Assembly: GCA_028274465.1 (NCBI GenBank)
Contig: CM051457.1
Coordinates: 64,170,899-64,234,898, forward strand
Reading direction: 5' to 3'
Origin: Plantago ovata
Taxonomy: Eukaryota > Streptophyta > Magnoliopsida > Lamiales > Plantaginaceae
DNA: 64,000 bases
Part shown: one piece after another, positions 20,489 to 32,135 of the stretch
Position numbering within the stretch: position 1 is the stretch's first letter
Layout of the letters: every line of letters starts with the position of its first letter
Program-made: the position numbers and the translations under genes
Notes under the pieces: generated by a model
Seen by the model: only the letters and a program-made list of their open reading frames with translations
Told to the model about the DNA's origin: nothing
The model's database searches: none

Positions 20489-23164
20489 GATGAAAAAATG
20501 GAGGATGCTTCTCAAGCTCCTCATGTTTCAGCTTTGGAATCTAAGACTATTATCCAAACCTTTCCTAAAGTGGTTCACATCACTGAAGATCCAAAAGTGA
20601 GTTCTGAGGAACTTTACTTAGACTTCAAAAGAACTACCTTGTCAAGAGTTGCTAAGTCTGTCAACAACTGGCAAAGGTACAGAAGGATGGACTTTTCTGA
20701 CCTTCATCTTGATCTATCCAACGAGAAAAAGAGGTCTTCTCTGCTGAAACTCGAGACCTTTGTCCACTCTATACTTCCGGAAGACATGTCATATTCTCAG
20801 CTAATGAGCTCAAATCTGATTGCTCAAATCAGAGAGAATATGAAGGCCAAATTTAAGAGTGCCTCTCCAGCTGAACAAGCTGTGATGCTCAAGGGTTCTT
20901 TTGTACCCGTGGTGGCTGATCCCCACAAAATCAATGAAGAAGAGGAAGTTACGAGTGTTGCTTTGTACAAGCATCTCGAGTTGGTCATATTAACAGATGA
21001 TGATGAAGAGAAAGAAGATGAAAACATCCCTACTGATCCCAGTGATGATGAAGGGAAAGATTCTAAGGACAAAAAGGACGACAATGATGACAATCAAGGT
21101 CCTAGTCCTGATGCTGGTGGACTTAAACTGACAGTTGCTGAGACTGAGAATCAAGACAATCAGCAAGCTGATCAAACACCAAGTCAGCAAGAATCCCATC
21201 CTGCTCCTACTGAACCAAGTACTCAAGCACCTGTGCAAGGCACTGATACTGAAGAAGAGTACGCCAGAAAGCGCGCCGCATTGAAACATGGCAAGAGCAA
21301 GCTTTCTGATGCCGAGTTATCTTTACTCGATGCCACGGTCACTAATCCAAACCTTGATGATGATGAAAAAATGGATGAAGATTAAAAAAGAGCACTTCAA
21401 AATAGTCTCCAAATTCATGCAAGGCATACGCAGAATTTGGATATTGCTCAATCTTCAGGAGTAAAGCCACATGAAGTCCCCACCCTTCCACTTACTACTG
21501 GTGAAACTCCAGCAATTGAGTCTCAAACGTTGCCCTCAGCAACTACTCAATTAAAACTTACTACTGGTGAAACTCTGGTCGTTGAGTCTGAAGCGTTGCC
21601 ATCAGCAACCACTCAACCAGAAAGGAATGAAGCTGCCGATTTAGGTTCAAAGGTTGCTGGCCTTGATGAATCTGACGATGAAGACGATCTTTCAGCAAAT
21701 GAGGATGATCACTCAAAGAAAAATGAACCCAAAGTGGTTGAAATTCCTCCTCCTGACTATGAACATGATGTAGGAGATGACTTGAGAATTCATTTGCTGA
21801 CAAAAGATGATCAATTTGCTTCTGAGCTCAAAGTTCATTCCTTGACCCCAAACTTAGTGCCGTTCCAAAATGTGGAGGATTTCACTCCAAGAATTAAAGC
21901 ACTAATGGAAGTCCACAAAGCCTGCAAAGCAGAAGACGATGCACTGCTTGCTGAGAGTCCACTTGACATTGGAAAGATATTGTCTACTGTGCTGAAACGT
22001 ACTACTACTCTTACAATAACTCAGAAAGACATCAGTCTTTACCACAAAAGCTATGAAGAAGATGTAAGTCAAGCAGTCCGGCTAGCAAAGTCTGCATTAG
22101 TCAAGGCTCAGACTTTCATTGAAGATAAGGTCGAAACAGAGCGCAGACATGAGGAGAATCTGGTAAGTATTAAACAAGAATTGTCCAAGCTGACCTCTGA
22201 TCAGCAAGCAATTATCATGAAATACAAAAGCCTAAGTACTCTTGCTGAAAATTGCAATGAGTTCTTTTCTCTGCACATTACTCCAATGATGCAATCCATG
22301 TCTAAGGGGGAAGATAAGCAAAAGAGATCTTCAAGGAAGAAAACCCCTACTGAAGCGCCACTGACTATAGAACCTCTTGCTAAAAGAGAGCAAAGTTCTA
22401 AAAGACAAGCAGATTCTGAGTTGAATTCAGCAAGTCCGAAAAAGAGAAAAACTTCTGCTGAAACTCAAGAATTCTGTCACACTGAAAGTCATCAAGATCT
22501 GAATATGAAGATGATGATGATGATGACAATTAGACCATAGCTCAAGCCATAAGAGCTAGACCAATAACAGCCTTAACTCCGTCTGGCCATTCAAAGCATT
22601 TCTCTTCTGACTCAAGATCTTCAGCAAGAGATCAAGAAAATGCAAAGTCAAGAAGAAGAAGGCAAAGACAGGAAGAAAAGAGGTTGGCCAGCATTGCTAT
22701 TGCCTCCGGCATTGAATATACAAAGACCAGCAATGAGGAAACCACTCAGAATGTGATTAGAAACGTTCATGGTTGCTGGATCTTAAGGCTGGAAGACTTG
22801 CTGGTAAATGAGTTCTTTCCAACAGCTATACAGAACCAAATGTATACTTGGATTGATCTCAAGGTGAAAAGAAAAGAAAGGGATCCTCCTTCCCTACCAA
22901 GAAATATTGCTGGGAGATGGCTGAATCTGGAAGTCTTAGTAAGAAGAACTTCAATTGGAAAGTCCATAAGACAAGAACCTGTTTTGATAAAACCAATTGG
23001 TGTTGCCTATTACTCTGACCTTGTAACCAAGAAATCAAAGAAGAAACTTGGATTGATTCCTTATGAGTATTTCTATCTCACTGCTAAGGATCAAGAAGAA
23101 GATCTTCTCTGGTTAAAGAAGATTCATGCTAACAAGGGAGTTTCGGATACACAACTTCTCCATG

Positions 23165-23761
23165 CCAAACCTCTCTAACTGAAAATACACCCTTTCAGGC
23201 GTGATATTCAGGGGGAACTTAATCGAGCATAGTGTTGCTGATTGAAAGTCCCAAGTTTGGTGGAGAACAAGGTTTCGTTCTCTAGTTAAGTTGGAAACGA
23301 AGCAAGTGTGCTTTGGTTTCTGTTTGAATCGATCTAGATAGGTGTTGTAAGGAACCTCAAACTTGTCTTAGTGGATTCAGTCCTAGAAAGGACAAAGTGG
23401 ATTAGTTGAGAGATTACGCCACTCTCAGATACCACTATAAAAGTGTTTGTGTGAGTTACTTACTGTATTTAGTTTTCAGCAAAGCATATCTATCTGTACA
23501 CAGTCACTCACTTCACTTGCTGAAACTTTCACTTACTGAAAAAGCACTTATTGTATCACAGACTTCCGCTCTTTGATTTTAAGTATCAGCAAAACTAGTT
23601 AATGAGAAGTAACTTGCGTTTGCTGATAAAGTTAAATATCAGCAAACTCATTACTGAAAAGTAATAAGTACTTGCTGAGAAAGTTTTTAAACGACGAAAG
23701 TTTGAAAAGACTATTCACCCCCCCCCCTCTAGTCTTTTCTTGTTGTTTAAAGGGACCAACA
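23165..23761 (+). repeat. CopB 3' LTR, 5'-truncated
   Basis: The segment corresponds to the last about 600 bp of the 5' LTR (11285-11881) and ends CCAACA before the GTTGC duplication. The junction CATGCC/AAACCTCTC joins the 3' ORF to the LTR with a few bases of shared sequence, indicating a deletion of about 1.2 kb that removed the end of the ORF, the PPT and the U3 start. Confidence 0.85.
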
Positions 23762-24213
23762 GTTGCTGAACAAGCAACTCATCGAGTTGCTGAAGCTGCA
23801 ATTGCTGAAGAACCAATTGCTGAGACTGCAATGGTTCAAGTCCCAGGGGTTGCTGAAACACCACAAGAGACAGTATTCGACGATGCATCTCGTGATGCTG
23901 AGAATATTAGACCAAGTTCACCAATAAATCTATTGACAAAGTCCAACTGGTGCTGACAGACTTAAGCCAGCAAATGGACTTGGAGATTGATGACAACTCC
24001 AACAAGTCAGTAGACCTGTTCATGACAAGCAGTGAACTCAAAGGTCAAGATGCCTCTGCTCAACTTGTCAATTCAGAGACAAGGAAGATTTCTGAATCTG
24101 CACAGCCTTCTCAAATAGAGCAAGAAAAGAAGTCTGTTGAAGAACAAGTCCCGGATAATGAAGATGTTGTCATTGCTTAAAGGACTGAGTCACCACCTTC
24201 CCTTCTTCAGCAA

Positions 24214-24288
24214 GTAGTTAACTCAGACATAAGCAAAACTTCACTATCTGAAACTCTATCTTTTGCTGATATAATTGTTTCCTTACAG
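24214..24288 (+). other. Intron or exitron 1 in the 3' ORF (CopA)
   Basis: 75 bp, GTAGTTAAC to TCCTTACAG. It matches the CopB and CopG segment and is absent from CopD. Confidence 0.7.
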
Positions 24289-24357
24289 ACTTCTCAAGAT
24301 ACAAGTCAGAAGATTGTTGAAACTTCTGCACCAGATTCCACAACTCCTGTTCAGCAA

Positions 24358-24429
24358 GTAGATGAAGTTTTTGGTAAATGTACTAAGTTTGACAACTTAG
24401 TACTTGTATCTAACTTAAAATTATTTCAG
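24358..24429 (+). other. Intron or exitron 2 in the 3' ORF (CopA)
   Basis: 72 bp, GTAGATGAAG to TTATTTCAG. It matches the second segment of CopB and CopG and is absent from CopD. Confidence 0.7.
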
Positions 24430-24525
24430 GATGAACAATTCAAGGATGCTGCTCAAGCTCCTGCAGCAATGGAATTAGTTCCAGCACAACAAAGTGTGCA
24501 ATATGAGCTTGCTGAACTTCAGCAG

Positions 24526-24600
24526 GTAAATGATGTTCCAGTTTTAGACTCTAAAACTATCTTCCAAAACCTTCTTGAATTTAATTTTATTCTTTTCCAG
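24526..24600 (+). other. Intron or exitron 3 in the 3' ORF (CopA)
   Basis: 75 bp, GTAAATGATG to TTTTCCAG with a pyrimidine-rich end. CopD joins CAGCAG to GCTCAAAAGG directly at 39846/39847. Confidence 0.75.
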
Positions 24601-27351
24601 GCTCAAAAGGTGCCTCTCCAGCTGAACAAGCCGTGTAGCTCAAGGTTTCTTTTGTACCCGTGGTGGCTGATCCCCACAAAATCAATGAAGAAGAGGAAGT
24701 AACTAGCACTGCTATGTACAAACATCTCGAGTTAGTTATACTAACGGACGATGATGAAGAAGAAGAGGATGAAAATATCCCAAAGGATACCAGTGATGAT
24801 GATGAAGGAAAAGATTCCAAGGACAAAAAGGATGATGATGATGATGATAATCAAGGTCCTAGTCCTGATGCTGGTGGAGTTAAGCTGATAGTTGCTGAGA
24901 CTGAAAATCAAGCTACTGAAAATCAGCAAGCTGACCAAACTCCCAGTCAGCATCAAGAATCCACTCCTGCTCCTGCTGAGACAAGTACTCAAGCAACTGA
25001 ACAAGTTGCTAAAACTGAAGAAGAGTACTCCAGAAAGCGTGCTGAAATTCAGTTAGGCAAATCTAAGCTTTCTGATGCCGAGTTAGCTTTTCTCGATGCC
25101 AAGGTCACTGATCCAAACCTCGATAATGAAGATATGGATGAAGATTATCAAAGAGCACTCCAAAATAGTCTATAGATTCATGTTAAACATACGAAGAATC
25201 TAGACATTGCTCAATCTTCAGGAGTGAAGAACACGGAAGTCCCCTCCCTTCCACTTACTGCTGGTGAAACTCCAGTTGTTGAGTTAAAAGAGTTGCCCTC
25301 AGCAACCACTCAACCACAAGTGATTGAAGCTAAAGATTTAGGAACGAAGGTTGTTGGCCTTGATGAATCTGATGATGAAGAAGATCTCTTTAACTTCTCA
25401 GCAAATGAAGAAGAACTGACAAAGAAAATTGAACCCACAGAGGTTGCAATTCCTCCCCCATCTCTCCAAAATAATGAAGGAGATGCTGAAAGAAGTCGTT
25501 TGCTGAGAAATAATGATCAATTCGCTACTGAGATCAAAGCTCATTCACTCACTCCTCTCTAGTGTCGTTCCCTAATATTGAGGATTTTACTCCAAGAATT
25601 AAGGCACTTATGGTTGTTCACAAAGCATGCCAAGAACAGGATGATGCATTGCTTGCTGAGAGTCCGCTTGATATTGGCAAGATACTGGCTACTGTGCTGA
25701 AACGCACTACTTCTCTTACCATAGCTCAGAAATACATACGTCTATACCACAAAAGCTATGAAGAAGATGTCAGTTAAGCACTCAAACTGGCTAAAACTGC
25801 ATGGAAAAAGGCTCAGGCTTTCATTGAAGAAAAAGTCGACAATGAGCGTAGACATGAGGAGAACTTGGTGAGTATTGAAGAAGAATTTTCCAAGCTAACT
25901 GCTGATCAGCAAGGAATTATTCTTAAATACAACATCTTAAGTACTCTTGCTGAAAATTGCAATGAGTTTTTCTCTCTGCACATTCAACCAATGATGTAAT
26001 CCATGTCTAAGGGGGAAGATAAACAAAGAAAATCTTCAAGAGCAAAGAAAACCCCTGCTGAAGCGCCATTTATACTGCCTGGTCCACCTCCCAGAGAACC
26101 TCTTGCTGAAAGAGAGCAAAGTTCAAAGAAACGAGCTGAAACAGATTATGAGAGAAATTCAGCAAATCCGAAAAGGAGAAGAACATCTGCTGAAACTCAA
26201 GAATACTGTCACACTGAGAGTCATCAAGATCTGAATGAAGATGATGATAATGATGATGACCAAACAATATCTCAAGCAATAAGAGCTAGGCCAATTACAG
26301 CCTTAACTCCTTCTGGACATTCCAAACACTTCTCTTCTGACTCAAGATCTTTAGCAAGAGATCAAGAAAATGCTGAGTCAAGGAGAAGAAGGCAAAGACA
26401 AGAAGAAAAGAGGCTTCCGAGCATTGCAATTGGTTCTGGCATTGAATACACAAAGACCAGCAATGAGGAAACAACTCAAAATGTGATCAGAAACCTACAT
26501 GGTTGTTGGGTCTTAAAGCTGGAAGATTTGTTGGTAAATGATTTCTTTACAACTGTTGTACTGAATCAAATGTACACTTGGATTGGATTAAAAGTGCAAA
26601 GAAAATAAAGGGATCCTCCTGCCTACCCAAGAAACATTGCTGCAAAATGGCTGAATCTGGAAGTCTTAGTAAGAAGAACTTCTATCGGCAAGAATATAAA
26701 ATAAGAGCCCGATTTAATCAAACCGATATATGTTGCTTACTATAGTGATCCTTTAACCAAGAAGTCCAAGAAGAAATATGGCTTGATTCCTTATGAGTAT
26801 TTTTATCTCACTGCCAAGGATCAAGAAGAAATCTTCTCTGGTTAAGAAACATTCATGCTAACAAGGGAATTTCGGATACACAACTTCTCCATGCCAGCAA
26901 TTGGGGCATGCACTTGTGGGTACTTCACTACAAAGAAATGAATGGTGAAAACCATCATTATACTGCCTACAAGAATGCAAGGATTATTCAACTTGAAGTC
27001 CGTAAGGTACTTGTAGATTTCGAGAAGGACTGTGTTGAATTCTCTGCGCTTGCTGAGAAGAGTGTAAGGGAGATTCTGAGGAAATCTTCTGCTGGAATAG
27101 CTTAAGTCCCTTGTAAAAGCTTTGTTTGTTTTTGTTTGCTGATTTTTGTAGTTATCTTTGAACTTTGTTGTAAACTTACTGAAAGATAACTATCAGCAAC
27201 AAGCTTTTAACTCTTATTGGTTTTTGATTATGCACTCTACTTATGCTTACTGTTTTATTATTCAAGTATGCTTGCATTATTCAACCGATTTATTCAACAT
27301 CAGAAACCTCTAAAAGGGTAACAATTAATTTAGCCATGGATTGCTAACATC

Positions 27352-27366
27352 AAAAAGGGGGAAATT
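27352..27366 (+). promoter_or_regulatory. Polypurine tract (CopA)
   Basis: AAAAAGGGGGAAATT lies directly before the 3' LTR start TGTTAGG. The same tract is in CopD (42926-42940) and antisense in CopG (58290-58304). It primes plus-strand DNA synthesis. Confidence 0.85.
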
Positions 27367-29023
27367 TGTTAGGAAACTTGTAAATTTTGATGAGCAATTA
27401 ACCATGCTAAATTAAGGAAAGTCCAGTAACTAGTACTCTTAAGGTCCATAGAAATTTAGAATTTTAAGGACATTGTAAAAGAGGAACGTTTGCTGAAGAC
27501 TTAGTACTCTTAAGGTCCATAGAAATTGAGAATTTTAAGGACATTGTAAAAGAGGAACGTTTGCTGAAGACTTAGTACTCTTAAGGTCCATAGAAATTTA
27601 GAATTTTAAGGACATTGTAAAAGAGGAACGTTTGCTGAAGACTTAGTGTAGGTACTAGTTAGGTGCTTTACTTTGCTGATGATGTACTTTGTTTTTTTAC
27701 AAATGAACTATTGAAGCACTAGAACCGTTCAGAAATTTGAAGAATTCGAAGACTGAAGACTTAAGAAGATTTCTGCAGATGGTATCTACAAAGGCACATG
27801 TTGCTCAGAAAGTGGAAATTTCAGCAACAACTTGCATAAGTGAAAATCTATATGACAGAGTAGGTTGTGCTTGCTGAAACTGAGACCGACCGCTTGCTGA
27901 AATACATATGTGACCTCCTTGCTAAAAGTACTTGCATTTACGCTCCAACGTTCACATTTGAATTTCATTCAAATGAACATTAAATGCAAAAGTAAGCATG
28001 CAAGAACATGAAGACTAGAAGACAAATGAAGGACGCTGCTGAAAGTACAAAAGCAAGATAGTGACATCTTAAGGAACAAAGCCTTAGAATTTGAAATTCA
28101 AACGGCTCCCTTGATTCACTATAAATAGAGGTCATCCGGAAAAGAGTTGAAGTGTGTCAACAACGTGATCAAACTCTCACTTGTGCTTAAACACTCATCT
28201 TCTATACTCTTTACTGCCTATCGATCCGTTCCAAGACTTAAAGCTTGAAACAAAAGCTACTTGTGAAGAAGTAGAACATTCACGGCTAAGAAATTAGTTA
28301 AGTGTTCTTTCTTTCAAACAAGAACAAGTCTTGACACCATAAACAACTTAACTTGTTTACTGCAAAGTATTCCAAGTTTTGTTTCTTAGATTACTTGCTA
28401 TAGCTGAATAAGTTATACTCAAGTCATCTCATCTCAAACCTCTCTAACTGATAAACATCCTTTTTCAGGCGTGAAATTTAGGGGGAATTAATCAAGCATA
28501 GTGTTGCTGATTATAAGTCCCAAGTTTGGTGGAGAACAAGGTTTCGTTCTCTAGTTAGGTTGGAAATGAAGCAAGTGTGCTTTGGTTTCTGAAGAATCGT
28601 TCTAGATAGGTGTTGTAAGGAACCTCAAACTTATCTTAGTGGATTCAGTCCTAGAAAGGACAAAGTGGATTAGTTGAGAGATTACGCCACTCTCAGATAC
28701 CACTATAAAAGTGTTTGTGTGGTTTACTTTACTGCATTTAGTTTTCAGCAAGCTTTTCTATCTGTACGCTGTCACTCTGCTCACATGCTGAAACTAGCAC
28801 TTACTGAAAAGCACTTATTGTATAAAGACTTCCGCACTCTGTTTTTAAAGTACCAGTAAAACTCGTTACTGAAAAGTAACTAGTACTTGCTGAGAAAGTT
28901 AAGTATCAGCAAACTCATTACTGAAAAGTAATAAGCTCTTGCTGAGAAAGTTTTTAAACGACGAAAGTTTGAAAAGACTATTCACCCCCCCTAGCCTTTT
29001 CTTGTTGTTTAAAGGGACCAACA
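27367..29023 (+). repeat. CopA 3' LTR (1657 bp)
   Basis: TGTTAGG to CCAACA. The TATA box is at 28120-28127. The LTR is longer than the CopB LTR because of a triplicated 71-bp unit at 27431-27643. It ends beside the interrupted integrase of CopC. Confidence 0.9.
27431..27643 (+). repeat. 71-bp tandem triplication in CopA LTR
   Basis: Three head-to-tail copies start at 27431, 27502 and 27573. Each begins TAGTACTCTTAAGGTCCATA and ends TTTGCTGAAGACT. The other LTRs have a single copy. The copies are almost identical, so the expansion is recent. Confidence 0.85.
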
Positions 29024-29656
29024 CAAGTCCATGTGCAAGGGTTGTAAAGGTTTTGTAGTTGACGGTACTGCCTTGTTCTTGAAAGAAGATTTGGTTTGCT
29101 TTCCTTGTTGACATGCATTGCAAACACCATCCTTCTTAAAAGTAACCTTAGGTAATCCAACTACAAGTGCCTTTTTAGACAGCTTATTCAGCGTCTTGAA
29201 GTTTAGGTGACTTGTTCGTTTATGCCATAACCATGCTTTTTCAGCAAGGCAATCATGATCTGAGACAAGGCATTTTTCAACGATTGCTGAAGAACAATCT
29301 ACAGTATACAAACCTCCTGATCTTCTAACAACCATAATAACCTTCTTTGTCTCAAAGTCTATTAGTTTAAATTCATCACTTTTGATTTTGATAAAGTATC
29401 CTTTCTCAGCGAATTGACTCATACTGAAAAGGTTAAACTTAAGATTTTTGACATAAAGAACTCCCGAAATGGTAATGCATCCTAACTTCACGTCACCATA
29501 ACCTTTAGTAGAACCAAAGCCTCCACCAGCAAACCTTATTGTTTGACCTTAAGACCACCGTCTATAGTTTATAAGGTTTTTCTTGTTGCCCGTCATGTGC
29601 TTTCCACAACGACTGTCAAAGAGCCAAATTGCATTGTTTGTCTCCGTGGCTGAAGT
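29024..29656 (-). pseudogene. pol: CopC protease and integrase N-terminal part
   Basis: Reading from 29656 downwards, the protease site is FDSRCGKHMTG, altered from DSG. A stop follows in the WS-GQTIRF region near 29550. The frame then runs open from 29491 through the protease tail and the integrase zinc finger, with WHKRTSH and CNACQQGK giving the His-His-Cys-Cys pattern. It is cut at the LHMDL block that carries the first catalytic Asp, where CopA begins. No catalytic core remains in the window. Confidence 0.8.
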
Positions 29657-29709
29657 CTGCACAATCAAGAGCAAACAAGTTAATTATCCAATATTGGATG
29701 TCCATTAAC
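29657..29709 (-). other. Candidate intron or recoding site at the gag/protease boundary (CopC)
   Basis: This is the third independent copy of the arrangement at 4270-4322 and 14323-14375: same 53-bp distance, same TAA, same TTGTGCAG before protease. Confidence 0.45.
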
Positions 29710-31198
29710 ATGTTCAAGAAAGCGTCCAGTAGAAACCCAAGTCTTGAGTTTTTCAACTTTGACTTGTTTTCTACTTGCTGAGGAACTAGAAGGTTTTGAG
29801 CCGAAAGACTTTTGATCATTGCTAATCAAGTCCACTTTCTGATGTGGTGTCTTACTCGGTTGACCTTTTTGCTGAACATACTTTTCAGTAAGTTCTTTTC
29901 TGGAAAGGTTCCATCTAGTCCTAGCGTTTTGAGTTTTGTCAGAACTCTTAGGCTTGGTTTTGTTCATCTCTTTGAATTATCTTTGTTGACTTTGCTTATA
30001 CTCATGAAAAAGTTGACTTTGCTTGGTTTTGAAACCAAGCCACTTTTCGGAGAATGCTGAGCTTTTGGCTTAGCAACCTTACTTGATTCAGGTTTGTCAG
30101 CAAAGGTCTTTTGATTACTTTTAGTAATCTTGCCTTTTGACTTAACAAATTGCTTTTCAGAAACTTGTTTGGTGGAATGCTTTACAACATCCTTTTTCTT
30201 AACAGTTTGCTTTTCAGCAACCTGTTTACCTTTTAAAGTCTTGTTACTTTGAGTAGCAACAGCGGGCTATACGGTCGTAGGTACTTGATTGCGTATTTCA
30301 GCAACCTTAGATTGACCAATCTGATAGAGTTCTGGTTGACCACTACCAGTTTCACGAACAAAGGTAATAGGTGATTTGTCTTTTCTCAAGATTATTTCAT
30401 CATCACCTTCATACGTTGCACCTAAACCTTCTTTCTGAGATGGGTCTCTCAGATAAGAGTTTAGTTTAGTCAGCGTATTACTCGCATCAGCATAAGATTT
30501 GAAATTGATTTTCATGTTTTTCATTTCTTGTATTTCAGCAAGTAACTTTAGAATTGAGGACTGATACTCTTCCAATTCTATTGCCATTTGAGAATTCTTC
30601 TCTGTAGCTTCAGCAATTAGCTTCTTGAGATGCAATATTTCAGCATCCTTCTTTTCTGACTCTTCTTTCAGCAAAACATACTTTTCCGTAGTTTGCTTGG
30701 TCAGAGTTTCAGCATTCTGTAGTTTCTCTTGCTGTTTGCTCAGAGTTTTCTCAAATCTTTCGATTTCTCCTTGAATTCTATCAAGGTCAATATCATCTTC
30801 ACTTTCTAAGTCAGAGTCAGAGGTAGGACAATATACCTGACCGGCCATGAGGCAGAATTCGTAGTTTGACACATCTGGATAAGCTTCCATAGCTATTCCA
30901 CAAACTTCCTTGCCAATCTCTACATCAAGAGTGGCTTCTTATTCTTCTTCAGTGTCTGAGCTCTCTACCTCACTGTATTCAGAACTAGTATCAATGCAAA
31001 GCGCATCGATTTTTGCTTGAAGCTTTTTCTTTTCTTCAGCAATCAAAGCCCTTTTGAACTTCTTCTTCTTTTCAGCAGATTGCCTTTCAGTAAAGGACAA
31101 TTTGCTTTGAAGTGTCCAGGCTTTTTGCAGTAAAAGTAGAGATCATTGCCAACTACTGGTTCTTCAGAAGAATTTGCTTGCTGAGCTTGCTTGTTCAG
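29710..31198 (-). pseudogene. gag: CopC gag, C-terminal part
   Basis: It continues the N-terminal part at 44589-45496 after the CopD insertion. A zinc knuckle, FYCKKPGHFKANCPLLKG, lies near 31150-31100; the first Cys of the C-x2-C pair is followed correctly but the upstream C is Tyr. A coiled-coil-like Glu/Lys-rich region (30890-30267) is open for 207 codons. The basic tail ends at TAA 29680 on the minus strand, inside the candidate intron. Breaks occur near 31070-31040, 30940 and 30270-29990. Confidence 0.75.
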
Positions 31199-31576
31199 TG
31201 TTAGGAAACTTGTAATTTTGATGAGCAATTAACCATGCTAAATTAAGGAAAGTCCAGTAACTAGTACTCTTAAGGTCCATAGGAATTTAGAATTTTAAGG
31301 ACATTGTAAAAGAGGAACGTTTGCTGAAGACTTAGTTTAGGTGCTAGATAAGTTATTTCTTTTGCGTATGATGTATTTTATTTTCTGAAAAGAAAATAAC
31401 TTATTGATGCTGAAGCTTATGATGTATCTTATTTTCTGAAAAGAAAATAACCTATTGAAGCATTTGCTGACGATATACTTTGTTTTTACAAACAAACTAT
31501 TGAAGCAAATAGAAACCTCTCAGAATCTTGAAGATTATTGAAGATCTGAAGACTTGAAGATTTAGAAGATCTGAAG
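31199..31576 (+). repeat. CopD 5' LTR fragment
   Basis: It is nearly identical to 42941-43318 of the CopD 3' LTR. It ends abruptly after GATCTGAAG, where antisense GypB gag starts. Confidence 0.85.
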
Positions 31577-31964
31577 TTATCTCAGCTCCGGGTCGTGGGA
31601 GTTGGTTGACGAAATCATCGATATCGTGCAAGTATCCCATCACATCTTCCCTTGATAAGCCATAGAATCTCGGAAGTTGTTGGAATGCGTGGTTCTTGAT
31701 CTCCACATCTTGGGTTGCAGACGAAAGAACAATCGCCGGTCCCCTCATACGATCCTTGGTGGGTTAAACCCATGCCTTCAGTGGTCTAGCTTCTGCCATT
31801 CCGTCGATTTCCTTGAAGAGACTGAGTAGAGATTCAGAGAAATCAGTTTCCTCTATTTCCTCTAGTGCGCGCCTTTCAAGTAGTCGCCTTCTCTGGTGGT
31901 AGACTCTGTCGATCTCAGCAATTGAATCAGCAATTGGTGTTCCTGCAGAACGTGTATGCGGCAT
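31577..31964 (-). pseudogene. gag: GypB gag, N-terminal part with one stop
   Basis: ATG at 31964 gives MPHTRSAGTPIADSIAEID. The frame meets a TAA at 31766-31764 and continues in the same phase with RGPAIVLSSATQDVEIKNHA. This matches the GypC Gag block GPAIVLNNATRNLELKGH, followed by QQLPRFYGL and YLHDIDDFV. It is cut by the deletion at 31577, before the central gag domain. It shows what the missing N-terminus of the GypA Gag should look like. Confidence 0.75.
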
Positions 31965-32114
31965 ACACTATCTGTAACAGAATAGGAAAGGTGATTAGAA
32001 ACAAACTAGGAAAGCAGTATCAGAGAGAGAGATTAAAAAGAAAAACTAAAACTAGTAGAATTAGGAATCTAAAGCTGTAAATATAAACAAATTAAACAGA
32101 AAAAAGGAGTATAG

Positions 32115-32132
32115 TCCCCGGCAACGGCGCCA
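32115..32132 (-). promoter_or_regulatory. Primer-binding site, tRNA-Asp (GypB)
   Basis: The minus strand reads TGGCGCCGTTGCCGGGGA just after the LTR. This is complementary to the 3' end of plant tRNA-Asp(GUC), a primer used by Athila-type Ty3 elements. The identical site is in GypC. Confidence 0.85.
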
Positions 32133-32135
32133 ATT

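Larger units (their letters stand above)
18203..23164 (+). pseudogene. CopB 3' ORF with stops, C-terminus deleted
   Basis: The start MAPKRHSSKTSKSSK is followed by the same conserved domain as in CopA and CopG. Next come NLS-like KKKKRKADDD and PKRKRTNNPRKKT, Val-Ala-Glu-rich low-complexity sequence, an acidic Asp/Glu tract near 20995-21100 and most of the conserved C-terminal domain. Stops are at 18421, 20162, 21383 and 22538. Two GT-AG segments (20273-20347 and 20417-20488) read open in frame. Part of exon 3 and the splice sites of segment 3 are lost near 20525-20570. The frame is cut at CATGCCA (about 23164), where it jumps into the middle of the 3' LTR. Confidence 0.7.
10310..23761 (+). 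mobile_element. CopB: Sirevirus-type copia element nested in CopA
   Basis: CopB starts TGTTAGG at 10310 and ends CCAACA at 23761. It is flanked by the 5-bp duplication GTTGC at 10305-10309 and 23762-23766, which proves a true insertion. It has a complete 5' LTR, PBS, gag, pol, spacer and 3' ORF, but its 3' LTR lacks about the first 980 bp together with the end of the 3' ORF. Its integrase core is deleted and scrambled. It cannot move on its own. Confidence 0.9.
23762..27105 (+). pseudogene. CopA 3' ORF, C-terminal part
   Basis: This part continues the N-terminal half at 8667-10309 after the CopB insertion. It starts with a Val-Ala-Glu-rich stretch, then the exons around three GT-AG segments (24214-24288, 24358-24429 and 24526-24600), the acidic tract near 24739-24860, the Leu-rich coiled-coil-like section near 25600-25960, and the C-terminal domain with GIEYTKTSNEETTQNVIRN and LIPYEYFYLTAKDQ. 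It ends at TAA 27105. Stops include 23954, 24178, 25173 and 25775, and there are several frameshifts. The C-terminal domain is the best conserved part among copies, which suggests function in the active ancestor. Confidence 0.7.
3997..29023 (+). mobile_element. CopA: Sirevirus-type Ty1/copia element, interrupted by GypA and CopB
   Basis: CopA runs from the end of gag (3997) through pol (4323-7700), the spacer, the 3' ORF (8667-10309 and 23762-27105), a PPT (27352-27366) and its 3' LTR (27367-29023). GypA breaks its gag and CopB (10310-23761) breaks its 3' ORF. The 5' LTR and most of gag lie left of the window. It is itself inserted in the integrase of minus-strand CopC, whose sequence resumes at 29024; the duplicated five bases on this side are CAAGT. 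All its genes carry several stops or frameshifts, so it is a dead copy. Confidence 0.85.

Noticed and set aside
29009-29160. Short ORFs spanning the CopA LTR and CopC integrase border
   Set aside because: They cross the insertion junction at 29023/29024 and are artefacts of nesting.
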